Below, one piece after another: positions 42,356 through 50,017 of a DNA stretch of 64,000 bases. The notes beneath the pieces are model-generated. The model saw only the letters and a list, made by a program, of their open reading frames with translations. It made no database searches and had not been told where the DNA came from. This DNA is from Maricaulis sp963975345 (GTDB lineage Bacteria; Pseudomonadota; Alphaproteobacteria; Caulobacterales; Maricaulaceae). Position 1 is the stretch's first letter. Every line of letters begins with the position of its first letter. The stretch is taken from contig NZ_CAXBGE010000002.1 in the NCBI RefSeq assembly GCF_963975345.1, forward strand, positions 1-64,000. The letters are read 5' to 3'. A program made the position numbers and the translations under genes.

Positions 42356-42887
42356 GGCCCTTAAATCCGGTATCAGGCGCCTGATTGGTGATCGCCGCGG
42401 CGCATCAGCGGTAGAGTTCGCGCTGATCGCACCCTTTATGATTCTGCTCTATCTCGGCGCCGTCGAAATCAGCCTCGCACTGTCCATCGACCGTAAAATC
42501 ACCAGCACCGCCAGCGCCCTCGCCGACCTGGTCGCCCAGGACGATGTCATTACCGATGGCGAGATGGCCGATATCATGACCGCCGGCCGCGTCATCGTCG
42601 CGCCCTTCGATACCGGCCCACTGCAGATCCGCATCACCAGCGTGCTGATGAACGGTTCCGACGAAGTCAGAGTCCAATGGAGCGATGCGATCGGTCTCTC
42701 GCCCTATGCGGCGGGTGGTTCCGCACCGGTGCCGACTGGCGTGCTCCAGCGCAATCGCTCGGTGATCATGGTTGAAGTCGAGTACCGCTACGACACCATG
42801 TTCAGTGAACTCGGCGTCAGTCAGTTCGATATCAGCGAAGTCTTCTATCTGCGCCCGCGCCAATCGATCGTCGTCGCACGGGGTTAG
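42348..42887 (+). CDS. Second TadE/TadF-type pseudopilin
   Basis: 179 residues. DRRGASAVEFALIAPFMILL again gives a prepilin-type processing site and helix; the periplasmic part (about 40-179) lacks a VWA domain. It is translationally coupled to tadE. A TadG-type protein (long, with VWA domain) is not present beside it. The stop overlaps the convergent anti-sigma gene by 4 bases. Confidence 0.85.
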   Translation: MIKALKSGIRRLIGDRRGASAVEFALIAPFMILLYLGAVEISLALSIDRKITSTASALADLVAQDDVITDGEMADIMTAGRVIVAPFDTGPLQIRITSVLMNGSDEVRVQWSDAIGLSPYAAGGSAPVPTGVLQRNRSVIMVEVEYRYDTMFSELGVSQFDISEVFYLRPRQSIVVARG

Positions 42888-43633
42888 TCTGCAGGGCGCC
42901 AACCGCGCGCGATCAGTTCAGCTTCGCCGCTCGAGTCGAGCGGATCGCCAGCGCTGATCCGGTCAATTTCTTCAAGCAAAACTGCGGGGAATGTCGAGCC
43001 GGCGGTCCGAATCTCTCCACCACTGGAGACCGGAAGCGAGCCTGTTGAGCGCACTTGCCAGCCAGCATCGTCGCGACAGGCGATCCCGGCGACGCCGCTG
43101 GTCGTGAAGCTTCGGCAATAGCTGCCATCTGTGGCCGGAAAGGTCAGAATCATCCGGATCCCGTCGCGACCCGTTGTCCCGGAGGCGTCCCCCGTCAGAG
43201 CCGCCTCCAATGGGCCGGCCGCAAACAGACCGTCCGGCGTTGGCTGCAGCAATACCGCACTGGAATCGCGGCCCAGCCATTGGCTGCCGACCAGGGCGCC
43301 AATCAACAAGCTCGCGGCGATCGCTGTCAAATTCGTCCACACCGCCCGTCGGTCGTTCACGGCCGGAGCGATGAAGGGCAAAACGCGCGTGTCGCTCTCT
43401 GGTTCGAAAGCATCGGCTTGCGCCGGCTGCAATAATGCCATCACGGCGTCGGGCACCGGCGCTTCGAGTTCGGCCTGATAATGATCCGAGACTTGGGCGC
43501 GCAATCGCCGGTGCGCATCAACACGACGGACCAGCTCGGGATCAAGCGCCAGCGCCGCCTCGATCTCGCGGCGACGCTTATCGTCCAGTTCGCCATCGGC
43601 ATAGGCCATCAGGGTTTCATCATCAAACGTCAT
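42884..43633 (-). CDS. Anti-sigma factor (single-pass membrane)
   Basis: 249 residues. The cytoplasmic N-terminus FDDETLMAYADGELDDKRRR has the layout of anti-sigma domains but without the zinc cysteines. One membrane helix lies near residues 103-123 (LTAIAASLLIGALVGSQWL). The extracytoplasmic half contains two cysteines (SYCRSFTTSGVAGIACRDD) that could form a disulfide sensor. It overlaps the sigma gene by an ATGA, so the pair is made together, and it should hold the sigma factor inactive at the membrane until a signal arrives. Confidence 0.85.
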   Translation of the reverse strand: MTFDDETLMAYADGELDDKRRREIEAALALDPELVRRVDAHRRLRAQVSDHYQAELEAPVPDAVMALLQPAQADAFEPESDTRVLPFIAPAVNDRRAVWTNLTAIAASLLIGALVGSQWLGRDSSAVLLQPTPDGLFAAGPLEAALTGDASGTTGRDGIRMILTFPATDGSYCRSFTTSGVAGIACRDDAGWQVRSTGSLPVSSGGEIRTAGSTFPAVLLEEIDRISAGDPLDSSGEAELIARGWRPAD

Positions 43634-44160
43634 GACGCGCTGCCTTCCTGCGGGTTGAGCCTGGCTTCCAGTGCGGCGCGGCCCCGTGCCAAACGGCTGG
43701 TCAGCGTGCCCATCGGCACATCCATCACGGCGGCGGCCTCGCGGTAAGACAGGCCCTCGACCAGAACCAGGCCGACCGCCAGGCGTTGTTCGTCCGGAAG
43801 CGTGTCCATCGCCTGCTCGACCGACATGGCGCGCAGCCGCTTTTCGAAATGTGGATCCTCGGCTCCGACATGTTCGCCGGCCGATTCCGGCGCGAACACA
43901 TCAGTCCTGCGCGTGCGGGCGCGAATTTCATCGATCCAGATATTCTTCATGATCCGGTACATCCAGCTATCCAGGCGCGTGCCGGGCGTCCATTGTTCCT
44001 GCTTCACGAGCGCACGCTCGACCGTCAGCTGCAGCAAGTCGTCCGCGTCGGCTGCGTCACGCGTCAACGAGCGTGCGAACAGGCGCAGTCGGGGCAGCAG
44101 GGCGATGATCTCATCACGTACCGCCTGCCGGGCGTGGCTATCGGGCGAATTGGCGGCCAT
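43630..44160 (-). CDS. ECF RNA polymerase sigma factor
   Basis: 176 residues. Region 2: LFARSLTRDAADADDLLQLT and WMYRIMKNIWIDEIRARTRR; region 4: LPDEQRLAVGLVLVEGLSYR, EAAAVMDVPMGTLTSRLARG. Only regions 2 and 4 are present, the ECF layout. It is co-expressed with the following anti-sigma gene and divergent from the subtilase gene. The ATG lies only 13 bases from a CGTT -10-type element at 44174-44177, so its own message would have a very short leader with an AGGA close to the ATG. Confidence 0.93.
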   Translation of the reverse strand: MAANSPDSHARQAVRDEIIALLPRLRLFARSLTRDAADADDLLQLTVERALVKQEQWTPGTRLDSWMYRIMKNIWIDEIRARTRRTDVFAPESAGEHVGAEDPHFEKRLRAMSVEQAMDTLPDEQRLAVGLVLVEGLSYREAAAVMDVPMGTLTSRLARGRAALEARLNPQEGSAS

Positions 44161-44173
44161 GTCCTGATCCGAT

Positions 44174-44206
44174 AACGTTAGGAAGAAACTGTTTCTTCCA
44201 TTCGTT
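44174..44206. promoter_or_regulatory. Overlapping divergent ECF-type promoters
   Basis: The rightward strand reads GGAAG (44181-44185), 17 bases, CGTT (44203-44206). The leftward strand reads GGAAG (44199-44195), 17 bases, CGTT (44177-44174). The two -35 elements are the arms of a perfect palindrome GGAAGAAA-CTG-TTTCTTCC (44181-44199). GGAA(C/G) with a 16-17 base gap and CGT(T) is the general form of ECF-sigma promoters, so one symmetric element could drive both the sigma/anti-sigma operon and the subtilase gene. Direct inspection supports the pattern; recognition by this sigma factor is inference. Confidence 0.7.
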
Positions 44207-44252
44207 GAAACATAAAGCAGCGTGACACGGAAACGAACAGAAAGTCAGCGCC

Positions 44253-45533
44253 ATGCGTTCGATACTGATACTGGCCAGTCTGATTATCACATTGCTGGCT
44301 GAGCCCGCTCCGGCACAGCTGCCGGTTCCGCTCGATGTTCCAGACATCAGCACCGGCCGACTCGGTGACCAGCTGCGTGACAGGGTGCAACAGACCGATC
44401 GTTCTTTGCGGCGTGTCCGGCGCGATACGCTCGACCAGTTATTGCGCGCCAATCCGCGACGGCTGGAACGCGGCCCGGGCCGCACGGTGATCCTGCGCAG
44501 CCAGATCACCGCCGTCGCACCGTCCACTGAGGTCCTGACCCAAATCCTCGCGGCTGGCTTTTCTCTCCTGAGCCAGCGCGAATTGTCCGGGCTCGGCGTC
44601 AACATGCTGGTACTGAACGCGCCACCCGCCCTGTCGACCCGGCGGGCGCTGGATCTGGTGCGCCGGCTGGATCCCGGCGGTGTGTATGACTTCAATCATC
44701 TCTACTCGCAGTCAGGCACCGGCCTTGCGGCTGCCGCAACAACCGATCCGGCCCCGTCCAGCGCGGCGGGCCAATACCGGATCGGGCTGATCGACACCGG
44801 CATCGACACCCACCATCCGGACTTCGCGGGGGGAGAGATTCTCACCCGCGCCTTCGAGGGCCAAACCTATTCACCGGCACCACACGGTACCGAGATCGCC
44901 TCGCTGCTGGTCGGCCGGTCTGATCGGCTGGGCGCCGTTCTACCCGGTGCCACCCTGCTCTCGGCCGACATCTATGGTGGCGACCCGACCGGCGGCAGTG
45001 TTTCGACACTGCTGGCGGCGCTTGGCTGGATGGCCGAGGAACACGTCGCGGTGATCAATATCAGCTTGGTCGGTCCGGATAATCGCGTGCTCGCCCGCAT
45101 CGTCGCGATGATGGTCGCCCGCGGCCATATCCTGGTCGCCGCCGTCGGCAATGACGGCCCCGCCGCAAACCCGCTCTATCCCGCCGCCTATCCCGGCGTT
45201 GTCGGGGTTACCGGTGTCGATGCGCGCGGCCGTGTTCTGCCAGAGGCGTGTCGAGGCGATCATGTCGATATCGCTGCTCCGGGCATTCGCCGATATGCCG
45301 CTGAACCGGGCGGCGGCGACGTCGCGGTACGCGGTACCTCCTTCGCCGCCCCCTACGTGACCGGTCTGCTGGCCGCGCAAATATCCCGTCCTGATCCGCA
45401 AGCAGCGGCACGTGCCATCGAGGCTCTGCTGGCCAGCGCCGAGGATCGGGGCCGACGCGGCCGGGACCGGACTTACGGTGCCGGCACGATTGGCCTGGCA
45501 CAGATTTCGGCGGCGGAAACAGCGTCGCGCTGA
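44253..45533 (+). CDS. Secreted S8 serine peptidase (subtilase)
   Basis: 426 residues. Signal peptide (ending EPAPA, about residue 20); a propeptide-like region (about 70-150, with ILRSQITAVAPSTEVLTQIL and LVLNAPPAL) that may act as an intramolecular inhibitor; then the catalytic domain with Asp181 (GLIDTGIDTHHPD), His211 (PHGTEIASLL), oxyanion Asn300 (AAVGNDG) and Ser363 (GTSFAAPYVTGLLAAQ). All triad residues are intact, so it should be active outside the cytoplasm. It is divergent from the ECF operon and shares its symmetric promoter element. Confidence 0.92.
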   Translation: MRSILILASLIITLLAEPAPAQLPVPLDVPDISTGRLGDQLRDRVQQTDRSLRRVRRDTLDQLLRANPRRLERGPGRTVILRSQITAVAPSTEVLTQILAAGFSLLSQRELSGLGVNMLVLNAPPALSTRRALDLVRRLDPGGVYDFNHLYSQSGTGLAAAATTDPAPSSAAGQYRIGLIDTGIDTHHPDFAGGEILTRAFEGQTYSPAPHGTEIASLLVGRSDRLGAVLPGATLLSADIYGGDPTGGSVSTLLAALGWMAEEHVAVINISLVGPDNRVLARIVAMMVARGHILVAAVGNDGPAANPLYPAAYPGVVGVTGVDARGRVLPEACRGDHVDIAAPGIRRYAAEPGGGDVAVRGTSFAAPYVTGLLAAQISRPDPQAAARAIEALLASAEDRGRRGRDRTYGAGTIGLAQISAAETASR

Positions 45534-45551
45534 AATAATTCATACCGGCCG

Positions 45552-45577
45552 GGAAGAAAACCCGGCTGCCCCTCGTT
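45552..45577 (+). promoter_or_regulatory. Second ECF-type promoter with the same motif
   Basis: GGAAG (45552-45556), again extended to GGAAGAAA, then 17 bases, then CGTT (45574-45577): the same elements and spacing as the divergent promoters at 44174-44206. The start codon of the next gene follows at 45636. A GCCGGG/CCCGGC hairpin (45548-45566) overlaps it and another (GGCCCGG/CCGGGCC, 45589-45609) lies in the leader. Confidence 0.6.
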
Positions 45578-45635
45578 GTCCCTTATGTGGCCCGGTCAAT
45601 CACCGGGCCGAAGGTCAAACAAGAGGGGAATTGCC

Positions 45636-46442
45636 ATGAAAACCGCGATGATTGCCATGCTGCCGGCCCTGCTTCTGTGCAGCGCCGCCCAAGCCCAGCT
45701 CGGAGGTGTCACCGGCACAGCCGGTTCCGCCGTCGAGCAAGCGCGCGATCCGGCATTGGCCGAACAAATTGGCCAAACCGGAACCGACCTCAACACATCC
45801 CGCTTCGGCGGACCGCGCAGCCGGATCGAAACACTAAGAGCTCGCCAGGCGGAACGCGCTGCGCGCCGCGCAAGCGAGGCCGCAGCCGTCGAAGCCGAAA
45901 GCCAGGCTCGCATTCAGAGTCAGTCGGCAACCGAGGCCGGCATAGTCCGCGCTGAAAGCGTCGCAGGCGCACGCAGCGAAACGGCGCAAACGGCCCGGAC
46001 GGCTGAAACAGTCAATGCCGAGGCGTCTGGCGAGACAAGCCTGGAGGCGGCCGTCCGCCAACAGCTCGCCGAAATCCAGGCGCGTTCGACACCAACGCCG
46101 CAGCTGGCCCTGGCCCCGTCTGCCCGGTTGACAACGACCGCACCGGCTCCTGCCCGTGTCACCTATGTTAATCGCTCGGGTCCGCCGGCGAGCGGGTATC
46201 GCACCACTCACCGTGAGACCGTGATCGTGCATGACCCGCAGACCACCGCACGAACACAGCCAAACCAGGCAGCTGCGGCAGAAATCCGCTTCGAACCGCA
46301 AACGCCGCCTGCGGCAGCGTCGAGCCGGTCCACCAGTGGACAAGATTCCACCAGCGTCTGGCCGGTCATCATTGCCGGTCTACTGATCGCGCTGCTGCTT
46401 GGCCTCACACACCGGTTCGGCCAAGGCCGACGCACGGCCTGA
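45636..46442 (+). CDS. Exported Ala/Arg/Glu-rich protein with C-terminal membrane anchor
   Basis: 268 residues, not recognised. A signal peptide (ending AAQAQ) precedes a charged, alanine-rich, probably helical region (about 60-150, RAERAARRASEAAAVEAESQ-like). A Thr/Pro/Ser-rich extended part follows to about 238. At the very end come a membrane helix VWPVIIAGLLIALLLGL and a basic tail (RFGQGRRTA). The layout (signal peptide, low-complexity stalk, terminal helix plus Arg) is like C-terminally sorted or anchored surface proteins, although no known tripartite tag such as GlyGly-CTERM is present. A GAGGGGA lies before the ATG. Confidence 0.75.
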   Translation: MKTAMIAMLPALLLCSAAQAQLGGVTGTAGSAVEQARDPALAEQIGQTGTDLNTSRFGGPRSRIETLRARQAERAARRASEAAAVEAESQARIQSQSATEAGIVRAESVAGARSETAQTARTAETVNAEASGETSLEAAVRQQLAEIQARSTPTPQLALAPSARLTTTAPAPARVTYVNRSGPPASGYRTTHRETVIVHDPQTTARTQPNQAAAAEIRFEPQTPPAAASSRSTSGQDSTSVWPVIIAGLLIALLLGLTHRFGQGRRTA

Positions 46443-46484
46443 CCTGCACCATCTTGTTTATCTGCATCATTTCAGGAGGACGAT

Positions 46485-47027
46485 ATGAAACGCTCACTCT
46501 TAGCCTGTGCCCTCGCCGCCGCGACTGTCAGCCTCGGCTCGGCAGTCCCGGCCGACGCCCAAGGCCTGGGCCTTCTGCTCGAACAGCGACAGGAGACCCG
46601 GCATCACGACGCGCGCCACAGCTTTCACCCGCATTATTACGAACGCGGTTATGATCGCCAGCGCTTCACCTATTATCCGCCCGCCTGCGAGCGGCGGACC
46701 AGCGGGCTTGGCCTTGGTCTTGGCTTGGGCGGCGTCGCACAAGTCGATGCTTCACTCGGCCGCAGCTGGTCGCAATGCGATCGCGACCAGTTCAGCTACG
46801 CCTATGAAGACGCTTATCGCGGCAATCATGCGAGCTATTGGCAGAACCCGGAGACCGGGCGACGCGGCACGATCCGGCCCCACGATCATTACCGTTCGCG
46901 CGGCCGCGACTGCCTGTCGGGTGAAGCGGAGACGTTTGACGCCGACGGCGATTACCAGCGCTTCGGATTTGAATCCTGCCGCGACGGCTCCGGCCAGTGG
47001 CAGTTCGAACGCCGCAGCAACCGGTAG
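46485..47027 (+). CDS. Secreted surface-antigen-like protein
   Basis: 180 residues with a signal peptide (ending PADA). The middle is rich in His, Tyr and Arg and has a short Gly-Leu repeat (GLGLGLGLGG). The C-terminal 80 residues (SYWQNPETGRRGTIRPHDHY, GRDCLSGEAETFDADGDYQR, GFESCRDGSGQWQF) resemble the C-terminal domain of the 17-kDa surface antigen/RT0821 group, with two or three cysteines. AGGAGGA lies just before the ATG. It follows the tail-anchored protein gene by 42 bases and is probably on the same transcript, ending at the terminator 47034-47073. Confidence 0.75.
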   Translation: MKRSLLACALAAATVSLGSAVPADAQGLGLLLEQRQETRHHDARHSFHPHYYERGYDRQRFTYYPPACERRTSGLGLGLGLGGVAQVDASLGRSWSQCDRDQFSYAYEDAYRGNHASYWQNPETGRRGTIRPHDHYRSRGRDCLSGEAETFDADGDYQRFGFESCRDGSGQWQFERRSNR

Positions 47028-47033
47028 ACCAGC

Positions 47034-47073
47034 GCCCTGACCGCACGCTCCCCTGTGCGGTCAGGGCCTGTTT
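47034..47073 (+). terminator. Terminator after the ECF-module genes
   Basis: GCCCTGACCGCAC and GTGCGGTCAGGGC form a perfect 13-base stem around an 8-base loop, followed by CTGTTT. It lies 7 bases after the stop of the surface-antigen-like gene. It may also hinder leftward read-through from pabC, which ends at 47077. Confidence 0.8.
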
Positions 47074-47076
47074 CGC

Positions 47077-47880
47077 TCAGGCCTCGCCCAACAAGGCTGC
47101 CACCTCAGCGGGGAGCCTGCCATCTCGTCCGATGTGCCGCCCATCAAGCTGACTCACCCGCACCGCCCCCATCAGAGCATTGGTCACAAAAACACACCGC
47201 GCATCAGCCAATTCGCTCACGGCGAACCGGCCCTGTTCGACCTCCAGCCCTGCGATCAACGCTGCCCGCACCGTGCCCGGCAGAACCGCGCAATCCAGCA
47301 ACGGCGTGAACAGGCGGCCATCGCGCCGCCAGAACAGATTGGCGCAATCAGCGCCGGAGAGATTGTCCTCAGTATCGAGCAAGAGCGCCATATCGGCGCC
47401 GGCCGCGCGAGCCTCACGTCGCGCCATGACATTATCAATATAGCTCAACGTCTTGTGCCGGGCCGCAATGCTGGTGGCGGAACGCCGCAGCGTGCTCGTC
47501 GCCAAGGTAATGGCGGCCGGCGGGGTGGCCAGCGGGGCGGTCGTGATCAGGCAGGACGGCATCGTCGCTACGGGCCGGGCGAGGCCGCGCTCGCCAACGC
47601 CAGCGGTCAGGGTCAAGCGGATCGCCGCGTCTGACAATCCGTTACGACCGGCCAATTCCTCGATGAGCGGGGCCAGCGTGATCTGATCGAGCGGACAGTC
47701 CATCCCCAGCGCGGCGCAGCTCGCGCGCAGGCGCTGCTCATGCGCTGCCAGACGCATCACGCGTCCGCCGGAAAAACGTAGGGTTTCGAACAGCCCGTCG
47801 CCGAGCAGCAGGCCGCGATCATTCGGCGCGGCGCCCGCTGCGGCGTCATCAAGCCAATCACCATTCAGCCAGACCGTCAT
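47077..47880 (-). CDS. pabC: Aminotransferase class IV, probable aminodeoxychorismate lyase
   Basis: 267 residues of the fold-type IV PLP family: N-terminus VWLNGDWLDDAAA...DRGLLLGDGLFETLRF, PLP lysine in AARHKTLSYIDNVMARREAR, and the cofactor-phosphate loop SGADCANLFW. The context, a 4-base overlap with pabB, makes 4-amino-4-deoxychorismate lyase (release of p-aminobenzoate for folate) more likely than D-amino-acid or branched-chain transaminase, which share these motifs. Confidence 0.85.
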   Translation of the reverse strand: MTVWLNGDWLDDAAAGAAPNDRGLLLGDGLFETLRFSGGRVMRLAAHEQRLRASCAALGMDCPLDQITLAPLIEELAGRNGLSDAAIRLTLTAGVGERGLARPVATMPSCLITTAPLATPPAAITLATSTLRRSATSIAARHKTLSYIDNVMARREARAAGADMALLLDTEDNLSGADCANLFWRRDGRLFTPLLDCAVLPGTVRAALIAGLEVEQGRFAVSELADARCVFVTNALMGAVRVSQLDGRHIGRDGRLPAEVAALLGEA

Positions 47881-49193
47881 TGCGCCCCCTCCACCGCCCG
47901 ACGCAGGGCCGAAGCCTTGGTCAGGGTTTCCTCATATTCGGCCTGCGGGTCGGAATCGGCAACAATACCGCCGCCGGAGCGGATCGTGGCGTGCCAGACA
48001 CCGTCTTCCACCCGCATGGCGGCGGTGCGGATCATCACATTGAGGTCCATATCGCCGGCCTCGGAGATCCAGCCGAGCGCGCCACAATAGGGCCCGCGCG
48101 ATTCGCCTTCCAGCTCGGCAATGATCTGCATTGCCCGCACTTTCGGAGCACCGGTGATCGAGCCGGGCGGAAAGCTGGCGGTGACCAGGTCAAACACGTC
48201 CTGGCCGGCGGCCAGTTCGCCCTCCACGACCGAGACAAGGTGATGGACATTGGCGTAGCTTTCCACGGCGCACAGCACCGGCACCCGCACGGAACCGGAG
48301 GCACAGACGCGCGAAATATCATTGCGCATCAGATCGACAATCATCAGGTTTTCAGCGCGGTCCTTGGCGCTGGCGGCGAGCTCGCTGGCCAGAGCCGCAT
48401 CCTCCACCGGATCCACCGAGCGCTTGCGCGTGCCCTTGATCGGGCGCGCTTCGACCTGGCCGGCGCGCACGGAGACAAATCGTTCCGGCGAATTGGTCAG
48501 GATCACATGGGTCGCGTCGAGGCGGAAATAGGCGGCGTGCGGTGCCGGGCTGGCGCGGCACAGCCGTTCAAACACCGCATAGGGCTCGTCACCCTGGGCC
48601 AGTTCGGCTTCGAAGGCCTGCGAAAGATTGACCTGGAAGACATCGCCGGCATGAACATAGTCGCGCGCGCGGCTGGCGGCGGCGAGATAGCGTGTCGGCG
48701 ACCAGCGGCCTGACCAGCGCGCCGGGCCTGCAGGCGCCATCGGGTTCGCGGGCACCGGAGCGCGCTCCAGCAGATCGGCAAGGCGGGTCATCAAGTCCGG
48801 GTCACGCCCCCGCACCGTCAATTTGCCGGCCGCTTGGTCAAACTCGGCCCAGACCGGATAGCGCGCAAAGGCCAGCGCCGGCCAACGGGCCGGGCGTGTG
48901 GGTAGAGCCTCAAAGACCGAGGCGAGATCATAGCCAAACAGGCCGGCCAGCATGCCCTCGGCTTCGGGGGTGCGAAAGGCCGCCTGCAGGGCTTCGAACC
49001 CGGACCGCGAACCGTCGTCGAAAACCTGTGACGGCCAAGCGAAAATCCGCGCTCGTCCACTGCGTCCGTCATGCAGGAGCAGAGCCCTGTCCTCACCCGC
49101 CAGCGGCGCGAAGGCCACGATCGGGTCGCGCCAGGGTCGCACGATCTCCAGCAAGGGCCGGGCCTGCGGCAAAGGGCTCATCGCTCCAGCCAA
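47877..49193 (-). CDS. pabB: Aminodeoxychorismate synthase component I
   Basis: 438 residues of the chorismate-binding family. Signatures: VEARPIKGTRKRSVDPVEDA (the PIKGT form is typical of PabB), ENLMIVDLMRNDISRVC, YANVHHLVSVVEG, PPGSITGAPKVRAMQII and YCGALGWISEAGDMDLNVMI. It converts chorismate plus ammonia to aminodeoxychorismate; a glutaminase partner is not encoded here. It overlaps pabC by 4 bases and the upstream phosphatase gene by 16. Confidence 0.93.
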   Translation of the reverse strand: MAGAMSPLPQARPLLEIVRPWRDPIVAFAPLAGEDRALLLHDGRSGRARIFAWPSQVFDDGSRSGFEALQAAFRTPEAEGMLAGLFGYDLASVFEALPTRPARWPALAFARYPVWAEFDQAAGKLTVRGRDPDLMTRLADLLERAPVPANPMAPAGPARWSGRWSPTRYLAAASRARDYVHAGDVFQVNLSQAFEAELAQGDEPYAVFERLCRASPAPHAAYFRLDATHVILTNSPERFVSVRAGQVEARPIKGTRKRSVDPVEDAALASELAASAKDRAENLMIVDLMRNDISRVCASGSVRVPVLCAVESYANVHHLVSVVEGELAAGQDVFDLVTASFPPGSITGAPKVRAMQIIAELEGESRGPYCGALGWISEAGDMDLNVMIRTAAMRVEDGVWHATIRSGGGIVADSDPQAEYEETLTKASALRRAVEGAQ

Positions 49194-49948
49194 CGCTCCC
49201 GCAGCGCCGCACGCTCTTCATCTGTGATGCCGAGCACATCGCGCAGATAGCGATCGCGATCACCAATCGTCGCGAGAGCCGTCGTCAGCAAATCGGCATC
49301 GACTCCGAGAAAGGCCCGCATCACCTCATCAGGCATGACATGGCCGTAAGCGGCTTGCAGGCGCTCACGCACCATCGGCACCAGACTGTCGAAATCCACC
49401 GCCGTATTGGTCAGCAGGTAATCCTCGACAATCTCGTCCTGGCTGACGCCAAGCTCCTCGAGTACCAGTGCGCAGAAGATCCCGGTCCGGTCCTTGCCGG
49501 CCGCGCAGTGCACCAGGAAGCCGCTATCGGCCTCGCCCGAGGCCAAAGCCCTGAAGCCTTCGCGGAACACTGACTGATTGCCCTTTTCCATCGGGATGCG
49601 GCGATAGGCGCTTTGCATATAGCCGCGCACGGCCTCGAGCGAATGATCGCCAGTACGCAGGAATTTGAGATGCGGTGGCTCGCCATCATCATCGGCGTCG
49701 GATGAAATCACCCGCAACGCATGATCCATTGGCCAGACAGAGGGCTCTGCGTTGCGTTCGCGCGGACGGCGCAGATCGGCGATAACCGAAATCCCCAAAG
49801 CGCGCACCAGCTCGCGATCAGTCTCGCTGGAGCGCGCGAAATGGCCGGAGCGATAAAGCCCGGCCCGCACGCGTGCGCCGTCTGCGGCCTCATAACCGTG
49901 GAAATGGCGAAAATTATGGACGCCGTCGAGCGATTGGATCCGTGTCAT
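49178..49948 (-). CDS. Tyrosine-protein phosphatase (Y_phosphatase3-like)
   Basis: 256 residues. The opening SLDGVHNFRHFHGY...GLYRSGHF is the family entry motif and FLVHCAAGKDRTGIFCALVL carries the active-site Cys-x5-Arg loop. A helical C-terminal part contains RYLRDVLGITDEERAALR. Substrates of this bacterial family may be phosphotyrosine proteins or phosphoinositide-like molecules; none can be named. ATG 49946-49948 starts the conserved region. It leads the pabB-pabC row with a 16-base overlap, which may be accidental packing. Confidence 0.88.
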   Translation of the reverse strand: MTRIQSLDGVHNFRHFHGYEAADGARVRAGLYRSGHFARSSETDRELVRALGISVIADLRRPRERNAEPSVWPMDHALRVISSDADDDGEPPHLKFLRTGDHSLEAVRGYMQSAYRRIPMEKGNQSVFREGFRALASGEADSGFLVHCAAGKDRTGIFCALVLEELGVSQDEIVEDYLLTNTAVDFDSLVPMVRERLQAAYGHVMPDEVMRAFLGVDADLLTTALATIGDRDRYLRDVLGITDEERAALRERWLER

Positions 49949-50017
49949 GGCTTGGAGGTACGCAATCGCGGGCAGCGCGGCAAGACATGACGGCGACAAT
50001 CTTTACACGCTGACGCC

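Noticed and set aside
45548..45609. Two GC hairpins after the subtilase gene as terminators
   Set aside because: Neither is followed by a T-run; the first coincides with the ECF-type promoter motif, which explains the stretch better.
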